Shown piece after piece: positions 35,254 through 44,742 of a DNA stretch of 64,000 nt (positions are counted from its first letter, which is position 1; every line of letters starts with the position of its first letter). A program made the position numbers and the translations under genes. The notes under the pieces are model-generated. The model did not search any database and had not been told where the DNA came from. It saw only the letters and a list, made by a program, of their open reading frames with translations. The stretch is from Flavobacterium sp. IMCC34852. Its GTDB lineage: Bacteria; Bacteroidota; Bacteroidia; Flavobacteriales; Flavobacteriaceae. Where the stretch lies: positions 1,612,001 through 1,676,000 of the forward strand of contig NZ_CP121446.1 of NCBI RefSeq assembly GCF_030643905.1, given 5' to 3'.

Positions 35254-35823
35254 ATGAAAATCAAGAATATTTTTAAAAATAAACCACAGATGAATACGGA
35301 TAACACGGATAAAGAGCCTATTGAGAGTGCCGCTGAGAATGCTGCCAATGAAATTGAAACCGCTGAAGAACTGAGTGTTGAAGCCCAATTACAAGAAGAA
35401 TTAGCCAAAGAAAAAGATAAGTTTTTGCGTCTTTTTGCCGAATTTGAAAATTTCAAAAAAAGAACGACTAAAGAACGTATCGATTTATTCAAAACTGCCA
35501 ATCAAGAAGTGTTGCAAGCCATGCTGCCGGTTCTAGACGATTTTGACCGAGCTATGGTACAGATTGCCAAAAGTGAAGACGAACTACTTTTAAAAGGAGT
35601 CGAATTAATACACGAAAAGCTAAAAAGTACTCTAGTATCCAAAGGGTTGGAACAAGTTGATATCAAAGTAGGTGACAGTTTCAACGCCGATTTTGCCGAG
35701 GCAATTACCCAAATCCCGGCACCCAGCAACGATTTGAAAGGTAAAATTGTGGATGTTGTAGAAAAAGGGTATAAATTGGGCGACAAAATTATACGTTTTC
35801 CAAAGGTTGTGATTGGTCAATAA
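35254..35823 (+). CDS. grpE: nucleotide exchange factor GrpE
   Basis: Releases ADP from DnaK. The start at 35254 (MKIKNIFKNK) gives 189 residues. An acidic N-terminus leads to the long dimer coiled coil (about 40-90, VEAQLQEELAKEKDKFLRLF, with AEFENFKKRT). The head domain has MLPVLDDFDRAM near 97-108 and the family end VVEKGYKLGDKIIRFPKVVIG. It is followed by dnaJ after 9 bp. DnaK is not in the window. Confidence 0.95.
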   Translation: MKIKNIFKNKPQMNTDNTDKEPIESAAENAANEIETAEELSVEAQLQEELAKEKDKFLRLFAEFENFKKRTTKERIDLFKTANQEVLQAMLPVLDDFDRAMVQIAKSEDELLLKGVELIHEKLKSTLVSKGLEQVDIKVGDSFNADFAEAITQIPAPSNDLKGKIVDVVEKGYKLGDKIIRFPKVVIGQ

Positions 35824-35832
35824 CAAGATATT

Positions 35833-36957
35833 ATGAGCAAAAAAGATTTTTACGAAATACTGGGCGTTTCCAAAAACGCTACTGCTGAAGAAATAAAAAA
35901 AGCTTACCGCAAAAAAGCCATCGAGTTTCACCCCGATAAAAATCCGGGAAACAAAGAAGCGGAAGAAAACTTTAAAACGGCAGCCGAAGCTTATGAAGTA
36001 CTAAGTGATCCTGATAAGAAAGCCAAGTACGATCAATACGGTCACGCAGCTTTTGATGGTGCAGGCGGTTTTGGCGGCGGTCATCACATGAATATGGATG
36101 ACATCTTTAGCCAATTTGGAGATATTTTTGGGGGTGCTTTTGGAGGCGGCGGTTTTGGAGGCTTTGGCGGTAATGGCGGCGGACAACGTCGTGTCAAAGG
36201 AAGTAACCTTCGAATAAAAGTCAAACTGACTTTGGAAGAAATCGCCAACGGAGTAGAAAAGAAAGTCAAAGTTAAGCGTAAGGTACAAGCACCGGGCGTA
36301 AAATATAAAACCTGTTCTACTTGTAACGGTCAAGGGCAAGTATTGCGTGTGACCAATACTATTTTGGGCAGAATGCAATCAGCGACTACTTGTCATGTTT
36401 GCGGTGGTGCAGGACAAACCATAGAAAGTAAGCCCAACAATGCCGATGCCCACGGAATGATTATGGAGGACGAAACCGTTTCCATCAAAATCCCGGCCGG
36501 CGTGGTAGATGGCATGCAATTAAAAGTTTCCGGTAAAGGGAACGACGCTCCGGGGAACGGAATTCCGGGCGATTTAATCGTTGCCATTGAAGAATTGGAA
36601 CACGAATTTTTAAAGCGTGAAGGCGAAAACTTGCATTATGATTTATACATCAGTTTTGCAGAAGCGGCTTTAGGAGTCTCTAAAGAAATTGAAGCGGTGA
36701 ACGGAAAGGTTAGAATCAAATTAGAAGAAGGTATCCAATCAGGGAAGATATTACGCTTGAAAGGCAAAGGAATTCCTAGCCTGAACAGCTATGGTAACGG
36801 TGATTTATTAGTCCATGTAAACGTTTGGACGCCAAAGAGTTTAACCAAAGAACAGCGTCAGTTTTTTGAAAAATCACTAACCGATGACAACTTTATTCCG
36901 AAACCTGAAAAGAGCGACAAATCTTTTTTTGAAAAAGTAAAAGATATGTTTTCATAA
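35833..36957 (+). CDS. dnaJ: molecular chaperone DnaJ
   Basis: Hsp40 co-chaperone. The J domain (about 4-70) has HPD at 33-35, and a Gly-rich linker spans 73-118. The zinc region is short: CSTCNGQG (Cys161, Cys164) and CHVCGGAG (Cys187, Cys190) are the only CxxCxGxG repeats, against four in E. coli DnaJ, so one zinc site is expected. The C-terminal substrate domain includes [12 protein letters not shown] near 224 and [15 protein letters not shown]. The 374-residue length is normal. A terminator follows at 37025-37060. Confidence 0.95.
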   Translation: MSKKDFYEILGVSKNATAEEIKKAYRKKAIEFHPDKNPGNKEAEENFKTAAEAYEVLSDPDKKAKYDQYGHAAFDGAGGFGGGHHMNMDDIFSQFGDIFGGAFGGGGFGGFGGNGGGQRRVKGSNLRIKVKLTLEEIANGVEKKVKVKRKVQAPGVKYKTCSTCNGQGQVLRVTNTILGRMQSATTCHVCGGAGQTIESKPNNADAHGMIMEDETVSIKIPAGVVDGMQLKVSGKGNDAPGNGIPGDLIVAIEELEHEFLKREGENLHYDLYISFAEAALGVSKEIEAVNGKVRIKLEEGIQSGKILRLKGKGIPSLNSYGNGDLLVHVNVWTPKSLTKEQRQFFEKSLTDDNFIPKPEKSDKSFFEKVKDMFS

Positions 36958-37024
36958 TTAAAAAATTAGTTTTACATTTGGTTATTACTTGGAAACAAGT
37001 AATTTCTTTTTCATAGCAATTTTT

Positions 37025-37060
37025 CCCATCCTTTTGTAAAAATTAGGGTGGGTTTTTTTT
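37025..37060 (+). terminator. terminator after dnaJ
   Basis: CCCATCCT / AGGGTGGG imperfect hairpin followed by eight T. Confidence 0.75.
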
Positions 37061-37114
37061 GTAACAAAAATGAAGAAGTGCTACTTATTGGTTACTTTTA
37101 CAGAAATTCAATTG

Positions 37115-37197
37115 CAATAGCAATGGCATAAATCAATAAGCATACAAATTGCTATTGAGATTGTCATTGAAGCTTGAAATTGTTATTGAAGTTTGAA
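37115..37197. repeat. short dyad and tandem 19-bp repeat before the ABC transporter
   Basis: CAATAGCAAT (37115-37124) is the inverse of ATTGCTATTG (37148-37157). ATTGTCATTGAAGCTTGAA (37160-37178) is followed by a copy with two changes (37179-37197). The block fills the untranslated region before the ATG at 37213. Confidence 0.75.
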
Positions 37198-37212
37198 TTG
37201 AAATTTTAAACT

Positions 37213-38136
37213 ATGAGCAATATACTTGAAGTAAACAAAGTCGTTAAGCAATATGGTGATTACACCGCGCTCAATGAAGTTTCTTTAACCGTTCCCAAAG
37301 GCAGCATTTACGGACTTCTAGGTCCAAATGGTGCCGGAAAAACTTCCCTAATCCGCATCATCAATCAAATCACCATGCCCGATAGCGGTGAAATCATCCT
37401 CGATGGTGAAAAACTAAATCCGTCACACGTGCACACTATTGGTTATATGCCCGAAGAACGCGGTTTGTATAAAACCATGAAAGTTGGTGAGCAATGTTTG
37501 TATTTGGCCCAATTAAAAGGTTTGTCCAAAGCAGAAGCCAAACGAGAATTAGACTATTGGTTTGACCGCTTGGAAATTCAAGGTTGGTGGAACAAGAAAG
37601 TTCAAGAATTGTCCAAAGGAATGGCTCAAAAAGTACAGTTTGTCGTGACGGTTTTGCACAAACCCAAGTTGCTGATTCTCGATGAACCGTTTTCAGGTTT
37701 TGATCCGGTGAATGCCAATTTGATTAAAGATGAAATCATCGAGCTTAATAAAAAAGGTACTTCCATTATTTTTTCTACGCATCGTATGGAAAGTGTGGAA
37801 GAAATGTGTGATTACATTGCTTTAATTCACAAATCCAATAAATTGATTGAAGGTAAATTATCGGATGTGAAGAAACAATTCAGAACTAATAATTACGAGG
37901 TAGGAATTCTATCGAATAACATTGAGGGTTTGATGTACGATTTGTCACAAAAATTCACTTTGGCCCAAACCGATTTTAAATCACTAAACGACGAATTGAA
38001 GTTGGAAATCAACTTAGGAAATGCAACGCCAAATGAACTACTGAATACTTTAGTGCAACGCGGACAAGTAACCCATTTCGTGGAAAAAATCCCTAGTGTG
38101 AATGATATTTTTATACAAACTGTAAGCGATAAATAA
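37213..38136 (+). CDS. ABC transporter ATP-binding protein (NatA-like)
   Basis: 307 residues. Walker A GPNGAGKT is at 37-44, signature LSKGMAQK near 135, Walker B LLILDEPFSGFD near 155-166 and the switch His in STHRMES near 189. A C-terminal extension of about 90 residues (DUF4162-like) follows, as in NatA and related exporter ATPases. It overlaps the permease start by one base (TAATG). Substrate is unknown; the NatAB resemblance suggests export of ions, drugs or lipids. Confidence 0.92.
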   Translation: MSNILEVNKVVKQYGDYTALNEVSLTVPKGSIYGLLGPNGAGKTSLIRIINQITMPDSGEIILDGEKLNPSHVHTIGYMPEERGLYKTMKVGEQCLYLAQLKGLSKAEAKRELDYWFDRLEIQGWWNKKVQELSKGMAQKVQFVVTVLHKPKLLILDEPFSGFDPVNANLIKDEIIELNKKGTSIIFSTHRMESVEEMCDYIALIHKSNKLIEGKLSDVKKQFRTNNYEVGILSNNIEGLMYDLSQKFTLAQTDFKSLNDELKLEINLGNATPNELLNTLVQRGQVTHFVEKIPSVNDIFIQTVSDK

Positions 38137-39440
38137 TGAGCAAACTGAGTCTAATCATCAAAAGAGAATTTGTCGCCAAAGTGCGCAACAAATCATTCAT
38201 TGTCATGACTTTTTTAAGTCCGTTATTGTTTGTCGCAATCGGTGTTTTTGTAGGCTATTTGAGCACCATGAAAGCTGACCAAAAAACCATCGCTATTCAC
38301 GATGAAAGCGGTTTGTTTGTCAAAGAATTCAAAAGCGATGACGAATATAAATATATTGATTTGTCTTTAGTTGATACCAAAATCCTAAAAGATAGTATCA
38401 TCAGCGAAAGCTACGAGGGCTTGCTCTTTATACCGAAGGTTACTGCAAACGATTCACTCCAAAAGAAAATTGAATACATCTCTAACGACAGCCCGAGTGT
38501 CACGTTTATAGAGGATTTAGAATCGGTTATCAATACCAAACTCACCACGGAAAACTACAACAAAGCCGGTTTAGATGTCAAAGCTATAGAAAAAGCGGAA
38601 TCTAAAGTCAGTATCAATTTGTCTAAGGCTTCCGGAGAAACCGCTTTAAAAGGGTTAAACGAAATTAAAATAGGAATAGGAGGTGCCTTTGGGTATCTGA
38701 TTATGATGTTTATTGTAATCTACGGCAACATGGTCATGCGAAGCGTAATCGAAGAAAAAGTATCGCGCATCATCGAAGTTATCATTTCTTCGGTGAAACC
38801 TTTTCAGTTAATGATGGGTAAAATCATAGGAACGTCGTTAGCCGGGATTTTACAATTCATGATTTGGGCCATCCTTGGATTGACCGCCATGTTTGTTTTG
38901 TCTTCTATTTTCGGAATCCAAATGGGAGCGACTTCCGGAGTTAATGCGCAAGCCATGCAAACAGCCCAACAAGAAATGGGAAGTTCCGTTGCCCTGTACA
39001 TGAAAGAACTTTGGAACTTACCAATCGCTACTATTTTAATCTCCTTTATCTTTTATTTTATTGGCGGTTACTTTTTATACAGCTCGTTCTATGCTTCGAT
39101 TGGAGCGGCTGTAGACAATGAAACCGATTCTCAACAATTTTTACTACCGATTATCATGCCTCTTATTTTAGGCGTTTACATAGGTTTCTTTACCGTTATC
39201 AATGATCCGCACGGAACGGTTGCCACAGTATTTTCCATGATTCCGCTAACTTCACCTATTGTTATGATGATGCGTATTCCGTTTGGAGTACCGCTTTGGC
39301 AAATAGGAGTTTCATTGGTATTATTGTTTGCAACATTCTTATTGGTGGTTTGGTTTGCGGCCAAAATTTATCGTGTAGGTATTTTGATGTATGGCAAAAA
39401 GCCAACCTGGAAAGAACTTTATAAATGGTCAAAATACTAA
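38136..39440 (+). CDS. ABC transporter permease (ABC-2 / NatB-like)
   Basis: 434 residues in the ABC2_membrane_3 arrangement: one N-terminal helix (about 22-42), a large extracytoplasmic domain (about 45-185), then five helices (near 190-210, 235-262, 300-320, 340-360, 385-410). The EEKVSRIIEVIISSVKPFQLMMGK segment near 205-228 is the typical coupling region. It pairs with the preceding ATPase; the start overlaps its stop. The next gene begins 2 bp after its stop. Confidence 0.9.
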   Translation: MSKLSLIIKREFVAKVRNKSFIVMTFLSPLLFVAIGVFVGYLSTMKADQKTIAIHDESGLFVKEFKSDDEYKYIDLSLVDTKILKDSIISESYEGLLFIPKVTANDSLQKKIEYISNDSPSVTFIEDLESVINTKLTTENYNKAGLDVKAIEKAESKVSINLSKASGETALKGLNEIKIGIGGAFGYLIMMFIVIYGNMVMRSVIEEKVSRIIEVIISSVKPFQLMMGKIIGTSLAGILQFMIWAILGLTAMFVLSSIFGIQMGATSGVNAQAMQTAQQEMGSSVALYMKELWNLPIATILISFIFYFIGGYFLYSSFYASIGAAVDNETDSQQFLLPIIMPLILGVYIGFFTVINDPHGTVATVFSMIPLTSPIVMMMRIPFGVPLWQIGVSLVLLFATFLLVVWFAAKIYRVGILMYGKKPTWKELYKWSKY

Positions 39441-39442
39441 AG

Positions 39443-39874
39443 ATGAGAAATACACTTTTTTCACTGCTAATGCTTTTTGGTTTTTCGGGTCAAGCCCAAA
39501 ATATCGAAGTTCAAAAAACGATCGAAACGTTCTTCGAGGGTTTTCACGCCAAAGACACAGTAAAAATCAAATCGATTTGCAGCGAGAAATTAATACTGCA
39601 ATCTATATCGGAAAGTCCGAAAGGCAATAAGTTTTCTGAAGAATCGCCCAAAGAGTTTTATGTTTCAATGGCCACTATACCTGCAGAAGTAAAGTTTGAA
39701 GAAAAAATTTTAAGTTACAATATTCAAGTCGATGGTACTATGGCTCACGCGTGGACGCCTTATGAATTCTACATCAACGGCAAGTTGAGTCATAAAGGCG
39801 TGAATGCGTTTACTTTGTTTAAAGAAGCCAATGGTTGGAAGATTGTTCACCTAATAGATACCCGTAGAAAGTAA
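39443..39874 (+). CDS. secreted NTF2/SnoaL-like protein
   Basis: 143 residues from ATG 39443 (MRNTLFSLLMLFGFSGQAQ is the signal peptide). The mature part is a SnoaL/NTF2-like fold: VQKTIETFFEGFHAKDTVKIKSICSEKL near 23-50, GTMAHAWTPYEFYINGKLSHKGVNAFTLFKEANGWKI near 93-129. A periplasmic ligand-binding or enzyme role is possible; none can be named. It starts 2 bp after the permease gene and overlaps the porin gene by one base, so it may be cotranscribed with both. Confidence 0.82.
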   Translation: MRNTLFSLLMLFGFSGQAQNIEVQKTIETFFEGFHAKDTVKIKSICSEKLILQSISESPKGNKFSEESPKEFYVSMATIPAEVKFEEKILSYNIQVDGTMAHAWTPYEFYINGKLSHKGVNAFTLFKEANGWKIVHLIDTRRK

Positions 39875-40926
39875 TGAAGAAGTTTATACTAATATTATTT
39901 ATTGGGGTTTCGACTTTTGCCCAAGAAAACAAAGCCTTAAAATTATCCTTTTCGGGTTATTTAGAAACTTATTATGCCTATGATTTCAATCGGCCGGAAG
40001 CACAAACAAAACTTCCTTTTATGTATAATTACAATCGGCACAACGAGTTCAATATTAATATTGGTTTGTTAAGGACTAAAGTTGAATATGACAATGCTTA
40101 TGCTTCATTGGCAATACACGCCGGAACTTATGTTGACGATAATTATGCCAATGAAAATACTAAAATTTTAAGCGAAGCTTTTATAGGATTGTATCTTGAT
40201 AAAGAAAGAAAATCATCGTTTGAGGTTGGTATTTTACCAAGCTATATCGGATTTGAAACCGCTACCTCTGCTACTAATCTAACCTTAACACGTTCTTTGC
40301 TAGCCGAGAATTCACCTTATTTTATGACCGGAGCAAAATATACTTATAAGCCCAATGACAAATGGCAATTTTCAGCATTGGTAACCAATGGTTGGCAACG
40401 CATTAACAAGCCTGAAAAAAATGTTTCACCGGCTTTGGGTTCACAAATAGTTTACAAACCCTCGGATAAATCAACTTTTAACTGGAGTACTTTTTCGGGT
40501 AAAGAATTGTACAACGATGAATGGGGTATGCGATATTTCAGTAATTTGTATTGGGACCAACAATGGAATTCCAAATGGCGCACCATTCTAGGTTTTGATG
40601 CCGGAATGCAGACGGATGTTTCGGATAATGACCGTAAGTTGTTTTGGATGAGTCCGATTTTTATTTTCCAATATACTTTGGCATCTAAATGGCAAACCGC
40701 TTTCAGAGCCGAATATTATCAAGATAAAGACCAAGTGATAATTGCTGCAGATGATGAGTTTAAAACCATTGGAACGTCATTGAATATAGATTATCTAATC
40801 AGCGACAAAGTCAAATTAAGAACCGAAGCCAGGTATTTAAACAGTCAGGAAAAGGTATTTGTCAAAGCTACTTCCTTAACAAATAACAATTTTTATATTA
40901 CCTCAAGTTTGACCTTTGAATTCTAA
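39874..40926 (+). CDS. outer-membrane beta-barrel porin (OmpL/porin-2-like)
   Basis: 350 residues with signal peptide (about 1-16, ending VSTFAQ), then alternating amphipathic strands throughout and a terminal Phe. Characteristic text is SFSGYLETYYAYDFNRP near 25-41, AFIGLYLDKERKSSFEVGILPSYIGFETA near 103-131 and YQDKDQVIIAADDEF near 285. This fits the putative beta-barrel porin-2 family of Bacteroidota, which may pass small organic solutes. Its end overlaps the end of convergent sdaA by 4 bp. Confidence 0.85.
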   Translation: MKKFILILFIGVSTFAQENKALKLSFSGYLETYYAYDFNRPEAQTKLPFMYNYNRHNEFNINIGLLRTKVEYDNAYASLAIHAGTYVDDNYANENTKILSEAFIGLYLDKERKSSFEVGILPSYIGFETATSATNLTLTRSLLAENSPYFMTGAKYTYKPNDKWQFSALVTNGWQRINKPEKNVSPALGSQIVYKPSDKSTFNWSTFSGKELYNDEWGMRYFSNLYWDQQWNSKWRTILGFDAGMQTDVSDNDRKLFWMSPIFIFQYTLASKWQTAFRAEYYQDKDQVIIAADDEFKTIGTSLNIDYLISDKVKLRTEARYLNSQEKVFVKATSLTNNNFYITSSLTFEF

Positions 40927-42350
40927 CAATCCGCCATATTTACGGCTACAGCGAGGCCACCTTCGGAGGTTTCTTTGTATTTAGAATTCATGTCTTTGGC
41001 TGTTTGCCACATGGTATCGATGACTTTATCCAAAGGCACTTTGGCATTTTTAGCATCGGTTTCCATCGCTAATTCTGCAGCGTTAATGGCTTTGATAGCA
41101 CCCATCGTATTTCTTTCTATACACGGAATTTGAACCAATCCGCCAATAGGATCACAAGTCAATCCTAAGTGATGTTCCATCGCAATTTCTGCAGCCATTA
41201 AAACTTGATCTGGTGTTCCGCCCATGACTTCGCACAAAGCGCCGGCCGCCATGGCTGAGGAAACCCCAATTTCGGCTTGACATCCGCCCATAGCGGCTGA
41301 AATAGTAGAACCTTTTTTGAATATACTACCAATTTCTCCGGCCACCATCAGGAATTGTTTGATTTGTTTTTCGTCGGCTTGGTGGTTTTCTATAACCATA
41401 TAATACATCAATACAGCCGGAATAACCCCTGCACTACCGTTGGTTGGTGCAGTTACTACGCGACCTAAAGCCGCATTGACTTCGTTTACGGCCAAAGCAA
41501 AACAAGAAACCCACTTTAAGATTTGGCGAAATTTCACTTCCGTTTTACGGATGGTTTCCAGCCATTCTTGAGGCGAATTGTAATTGGCCAAACCAATCAA
41601 ATTTTGGTGCATATCAAAGGCGCGTCGGCGTACGTTCAAGCCACCCGGCAGAATTCCTTCGGAATGACAACCAATGTACATACATTCTAACATTGTGTTC
41701 CAAACACGCATGAGTTCGCTGTGAACTTCAGCTTCGGGACGCATCGAGATTTCATTGGCATACACAATTTCAGAGATAGATTTGTTTTCTTTGATGGTAT
41801 ATTCCAATAATTCGGCTGCATTTTGAATCGGAAACGGAAAGGCACATTTGATTTGGTGCTTCTTTTTAGCATTTACGCGCTCTTCTTTCACTACAAATCC
41901 TCCACCGATAGAGTAGAAGGTAGACAGGATTGTTTGTCCGTCATTGGTTGTAGCGGTAAAAGTCATCCCATTAGCATGAAACGGTAAAAAGTTCTTGTTG
42001 AAAACAATATCGGTTTCGGGATTGAAGGTCATTAAAATTTCGTTGGCCAAGTTAATTTGGTGCGTTTGACCAATCGATTGAATGATACTATCGATATTTT
42101 GTACCGGAATATACTCCGGATCTTGACCGCTTAAGCCCAACATTACCGCGTAATCAGTAGCATGACCTTTACCGGTGAGCGATAACGAACCGTATAAATC
42201 CACTTTCACATGAGTGACTTTGATCAACTGGTTGTCTTCCTTTAATTCGTTTAAAAAACGTTCCGCAGCACGCCAAGGACCGAGTGTGTGTGAACTTGAT
42301 GGTCCGACACCTATTTTGAGCATATCAAATACCGAAATGCATTCTTCCAT
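40923..42350 (-). CDS. sdaA: L-serine ammonia-lyase (single chain, 4Fe-4S)
   Basis: Deaminates L-serine to pyruvate and ammonia. The N-terminal beta domain starts [23 protein letters not shown] near 4-26 (SSSHT motif), and the alpha domain holds [19 protein letters not shown] near 299-317, [17 protein letters not shown] near 356-372 and the cluster-ligand cysteines near 355, 397 and the C-terminal DC. The 475-residue length fits bacterial single-chain SDH. A TATATTTG at 42373-42380 on the minus strand is a likely -7 element. Confidence 0.95.
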   Translation of the reverse strand: MEECISVFDMLKIGVGPSSSHTLGPWRAAERFLNELKEDNQLIKVTHVKVDLYGSLSLTGKGHATDYAVMLGLSGQDPEYIPVQNIDSIIQSIGQTHQINLANEILMTFNPETDIVFNKNFLPFHANGMTFTATTNDGQTILSTFYSIGGGFVVKEERVNAKKKHQIKCAFPFPIQNAAELLEYTIKENKSISEIVYANEISMRPEAEVHSELMRVWNTMLECMYIGCHSEGILPGGLNVRRRAFDMHQNLIGLANYNSPQEWLETIRKTEVKFRQILKWVSCFALAVNEVNAALGRVVTAPTNGSAGVIPAVLMYYMVIENHQADEKQIKQFLMVAGEIGSIFKKGSTISAAMGGCQAEIGVSSAMAAGALCEVMGGTPDQVLMAAEIAMEHHLGLTCDPIGGLVQIPCIERNTMGAIKAINAAELAMETDAKNAKVPLDKVIDTMWQTAKDMNSKYKETSEGGLAVAVNMADC

Positions 42351-42478
42351 TACTATATCGATTTAGTTAGGGCAAATATATTGAATTTAGCGTTCAGTTG
42401 GCAGGGTTCGGTTGGCGGAATTTATTCCTAATTTCCGAATTTTGACAGACAAGATTTGTTTTAAATAAACTTTGAATA

Positions 42479-42517
42479 ACAAAGTACTTTGTATTTTATA
42501 AATGTTTTGTACTTTAG
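42479..42517 (+). promoter_or_regulatory. promoter of the DUF2236 gene with putative PadR operator B
   Basis: ACAAAGTACTTTGT (42479-42492) is a perfect 14-bp palindrome. Its right part AAGTACTTTGTATT (42482-42495) equals the inverse of 33450-33463. TTTG at 42488-42491 acts as -33, 18 bp before a -7-like TACTTTAG (42510-42517). Confidence 0.45.
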
Positions 42518-42535
42518 CAGAATCAATTTTAGGGT

Positions 42536-43306
42536 ATGGAATATTTTGTAGAAGAACAATCGATAGTTAGAAAAATATGGGGCAAGAGTGATACTGTTTT
42601 ATTTATTTTTGCCGGTGCTGCGGCTGAATTTGCTTTGAACAAAGCTGTTGACTGGCTTTACTTTACGGGTAAGTTGCCTTCTGATCCTTTGGGTAGATTA
42701 TTTGCTACAGTTAGGTATGCCCGAATGATAGTTTTCGATCCAAAAGAAGAGGCTAACAAGGCAATAGATATGATGCGAAAAATACATGGTGCTGTGGAAG
42801 AAAATCGAGGGGCAGTAATTCCGGATTGGGCTTATCGCGATGTGTTGTTTATGTTGATTCACTATTCGATTGCTGCCTATGAATTGTTAGAAGAAAAATT
42901 GACCGAGGCTGAAAAAGAAGAAGTCTATAATGTTTTTTATCGGGTAGGAGTGAGAATGGGATTGAAAAAGTTGCCAATAACTTATTTAGATTGGTTACCC
43001 GTGAGACAAGATCATTTGATGGCCGATTTACAAGAAAGTCATTACACCAAAGACCTTTTTCAACAATACAAAAAGCATCTTGGCGCTTTCCGTTTTAAGG
43101 TGTTATTGGAAGGACAAAAGTTAGTTTGTCCTAACAGGGTAAAGACCTTGTTGCAGTTTAGTAACTTTTCTTTGCTCACACCAGTGGTACCTATTTATAA
43201 ATTGAGCCAAAAGTTCAACATGGATCAATGGATTAAAACCCTATTGCTGCCAAAAGCTTACAAAGCTCAAATAGATGAGCTGAATGTTTATCGCGAAAAA
43301 AACTAA
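42536..43306 (+). CDS. oxygenase MpaB family (DUF2236) protein
   Basis: 256 residues of the DUF2236 family, which includes heme-dependent rubber oxygenase Lcp and fungal MpaB-like oxygenases. Visible are an N-terminal AGAAAEFALNKAV near 26-38, ATVRYARMIVFDPKEEANKAIDMMRKIHGAVEENRG (heme-region His near 85) and WAYRDVLFMLIHYSIAAYELL near 98-118. The substrate is unknown and heme binding is inferred from the family. Its promoter carries the motif also present at the PadR cluster. Confidence 0.8.
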   Translation: MEYFVEEQSIVRKIWGKSDTVLFIFAGAAAEFALNKAVDWLYFTGKLPSDPLGRLFATVRYARMIVFDPKEEANKAIDMMRKIHGAVEENRGAVIPDWAYRDVLFMLIHYSIAAYELLEEKLTEAEKEEVYNVFYRVGVRMGLKKLPITYLDWLPVRQDHLMADLQESHYTKDLFQQYKKHLGAFRFKVLLEGQKLVCPNRVKTLLQFSNFSLLTPVVPIYKLSQKFNMDQWIKTLLLPKAYKAQIDELNVYREKN

Positions 43307-43503
43307 ACTTGAGAGATTTTATTTAGAAAGGATTTTATCCAATTTCTAGAATTCTATATTTTAGACCTGATGTGGTCTCAGTAAATTAGGTGGAGCAACT
43401 TATTAGTAGAATAATGATTAAAGAGGTGTATAATCTTTTCATATTGTTTTACTTTTTAGCCAATGTAAAAAAGATTAAATACAACTTAAATATTAATGTT
43501 GCA

Positions 43504-43541
43504 TTTGTTGACGGCTAAATTACTAAATATTAGTACCTTTA
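43504..43541 (+). promoter_or_regulatory. putative promoter of the alcohol dehydrogenase gene
   Basis: -33 TTG at 43508-43510, 23 bp, -7 TACCTTTA at 43534-43541, 35 bp before the ATG. The rest of 43307-43503 shows nothing convincing. Confidence 0.45.
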
Positions 43542-43576
43542 AGGGATAAATTAAAATCTAAAACTACTATATAAAT

Positions 43577-44635
43577 ATGGCAACAACAAATGTAAAAGCA
43601 TACGGAACCGGCGCACCTGATGCACCTTTAGCCGAAATGACTATCGAGCGCAGAGATATTTTGGAAAATGATATTGAGATTGATATCATGTATTGTGGTG
43701 TTTGCCATTCAGACTTACACTTTGCCAAAAACGACTGGGGCATGACCACTTATCCGGTTGTTCCGGGGCATGAAATTGTTGGTAAAGTAACCAGAGTAGG
43801 TAGCGGAGTAAGCAAATTAAAAGTAGGTGATTTTGCCGCTGTAGGTTGCTTAGTCGATTCGTGCCGCACTTGTAGTAGCTGCGAAAAAGATTTAGAACAA
43901 TATTGTTTGAATGGATGGGTTGGTACTTATGGTGGTTTTGACAAGCATTTGAACCAACCAACACATGGTGGTTATTCTCAAAAAATAGTAGTCGATGAAA
44001 ACTTTGTATTAAGCGTTCCCGCTAATTTAGATTTAGCTGCAGTTGCCCCATTGCTTTGTGCGGGTATAACCACTTGGTCCCCGTTACGTCATTGGAATGT
44101 TGGTAAAGGAACTAAAGTCGCTGTTGTTGGGCTAGGTGGATTGGGTCATATGGCTATTAAATTGGCCAAAGGTCTTGGCGCTGAAGTTACCCTTTTCTCC
44201 AGAACTCCAGGCAAAGAAAAAGACGCTTTAGACTTAGGCGCCGATGCGGTGATTATTTCTACAGATGAAGCCCAAATGGCTTCGGTCACCGGTAAGTTTG
44301 ATGTGATTATTGATACTGTTCCTTATGTACACGATGTCAATCCGTATATAGGCACTTTAGCCATAAGCGGTACTTTGGTAATCGTTGGTTACTTAGGCGG
44401 ATTAGAACCGATACTCAATACAGTTCCATTAATTATGGGAAGAAAATCGGTGGCAGCTTCTTTGATTGGCGGCATCGCTGAAACTCAGGAAATGTTAGAT
44501 TTTTGCGGTAAGCACAATATTGTTTCGGAAATAGAGCTCATTAAAATGCAAGACATCAATGCCGCTTATGAACGAATGCTGAAAAGCGATGTGCGTTACC
44601 GTTTTGTAATCGACATGGCTTCTTTAAAAGACTAA
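43577..44635 (+). CDS. zinc-dependent NAD(P) alcohol dehydrogenase (YahK/CAD-like)
   Basis: 352 residues of the medium-chain dehydrogenase family. Catalytic-zinc ligands Cys43 and His65 with Glu66 lie in GVCHSD and PGHEIVG. Structural-zinc cysteines are 96, 99, 102 and 110. The cofactor motif GLGGLGHMAIK is near 180-190. The pattern fits broad-range NADPH aldehyde reductases such as YahK or cinnamyl-alcohol dehydrogenases. A strong terminator at 44651-44684 ends the unit, so it is probably monocistronic. Confidence 0.93.
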   Translation: MATTNVKAYGTGAPDAPLAEMTIERRDILENDIEIDIMYCGVCHSDLHFAKNDWGMTTYPVVPGHEIVGKVTRVGSGVSKLKVGDFAAVGCLVDSCRTCSSCEKDLEQYCLNGWVGTYGGFDKHLNQPTHGGYSQKIVVDENFVLSVPANLDLAAVAPLLCAGITTWSPLRHWNVGKGTKVAVVGLGGLGHMAIKLAKGLGAEVTLFSRTPGKEKDALDLGADAVIISTDEAQMASVTGKFDVIIDTVPYVHDVNPYIGTLAISGTLVIVGYLGGLEPILNTVPLIMGRKSVAASLIGGIAETQEMLDFCGKHNIVSEIELIKMQDINAAYERMLKSDVRYRFVIDMASLKD

Positions 44636-44650
44636 TTGAAAAAAAAAGAT

Positions 44651-44684
44651 AAACAAAAGCAGCGATAGCTGCTTTTGTTTTTTT
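44651..44684 (+). terminator. terminator after the alcohol dehydrogenase gene
   Basis: AAACAAAAGCAGC / GCTGCTTTTGTTT with loop GATA and a T run. Confidence 0.9.
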
Positions 44685-44711
44685 GGCGTAAGCCCTTCTT
44701 GATTTTTTTAT

Positions 44712-44719
44712 TATATTTA
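44712..44719 (+). promoter_or_regulatory. putative -7 element of the SLC13 transporter gene
   Basis: TATATTTA, 23 bp before the ATG at 44743; one base from TAnnTTTG. Confidence 0.4.
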
Positions 44720-44742
44720 TTCCAAAGCAAACCAAAAACATA

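Noticed and set aside
43414..43518. 34-codon plus-strand ORF between DUF2236 and the dehydrogenase gene
   Set aside because: AT-rich, no homologue recognised, and it overlaps the putative promoter of the next gene.
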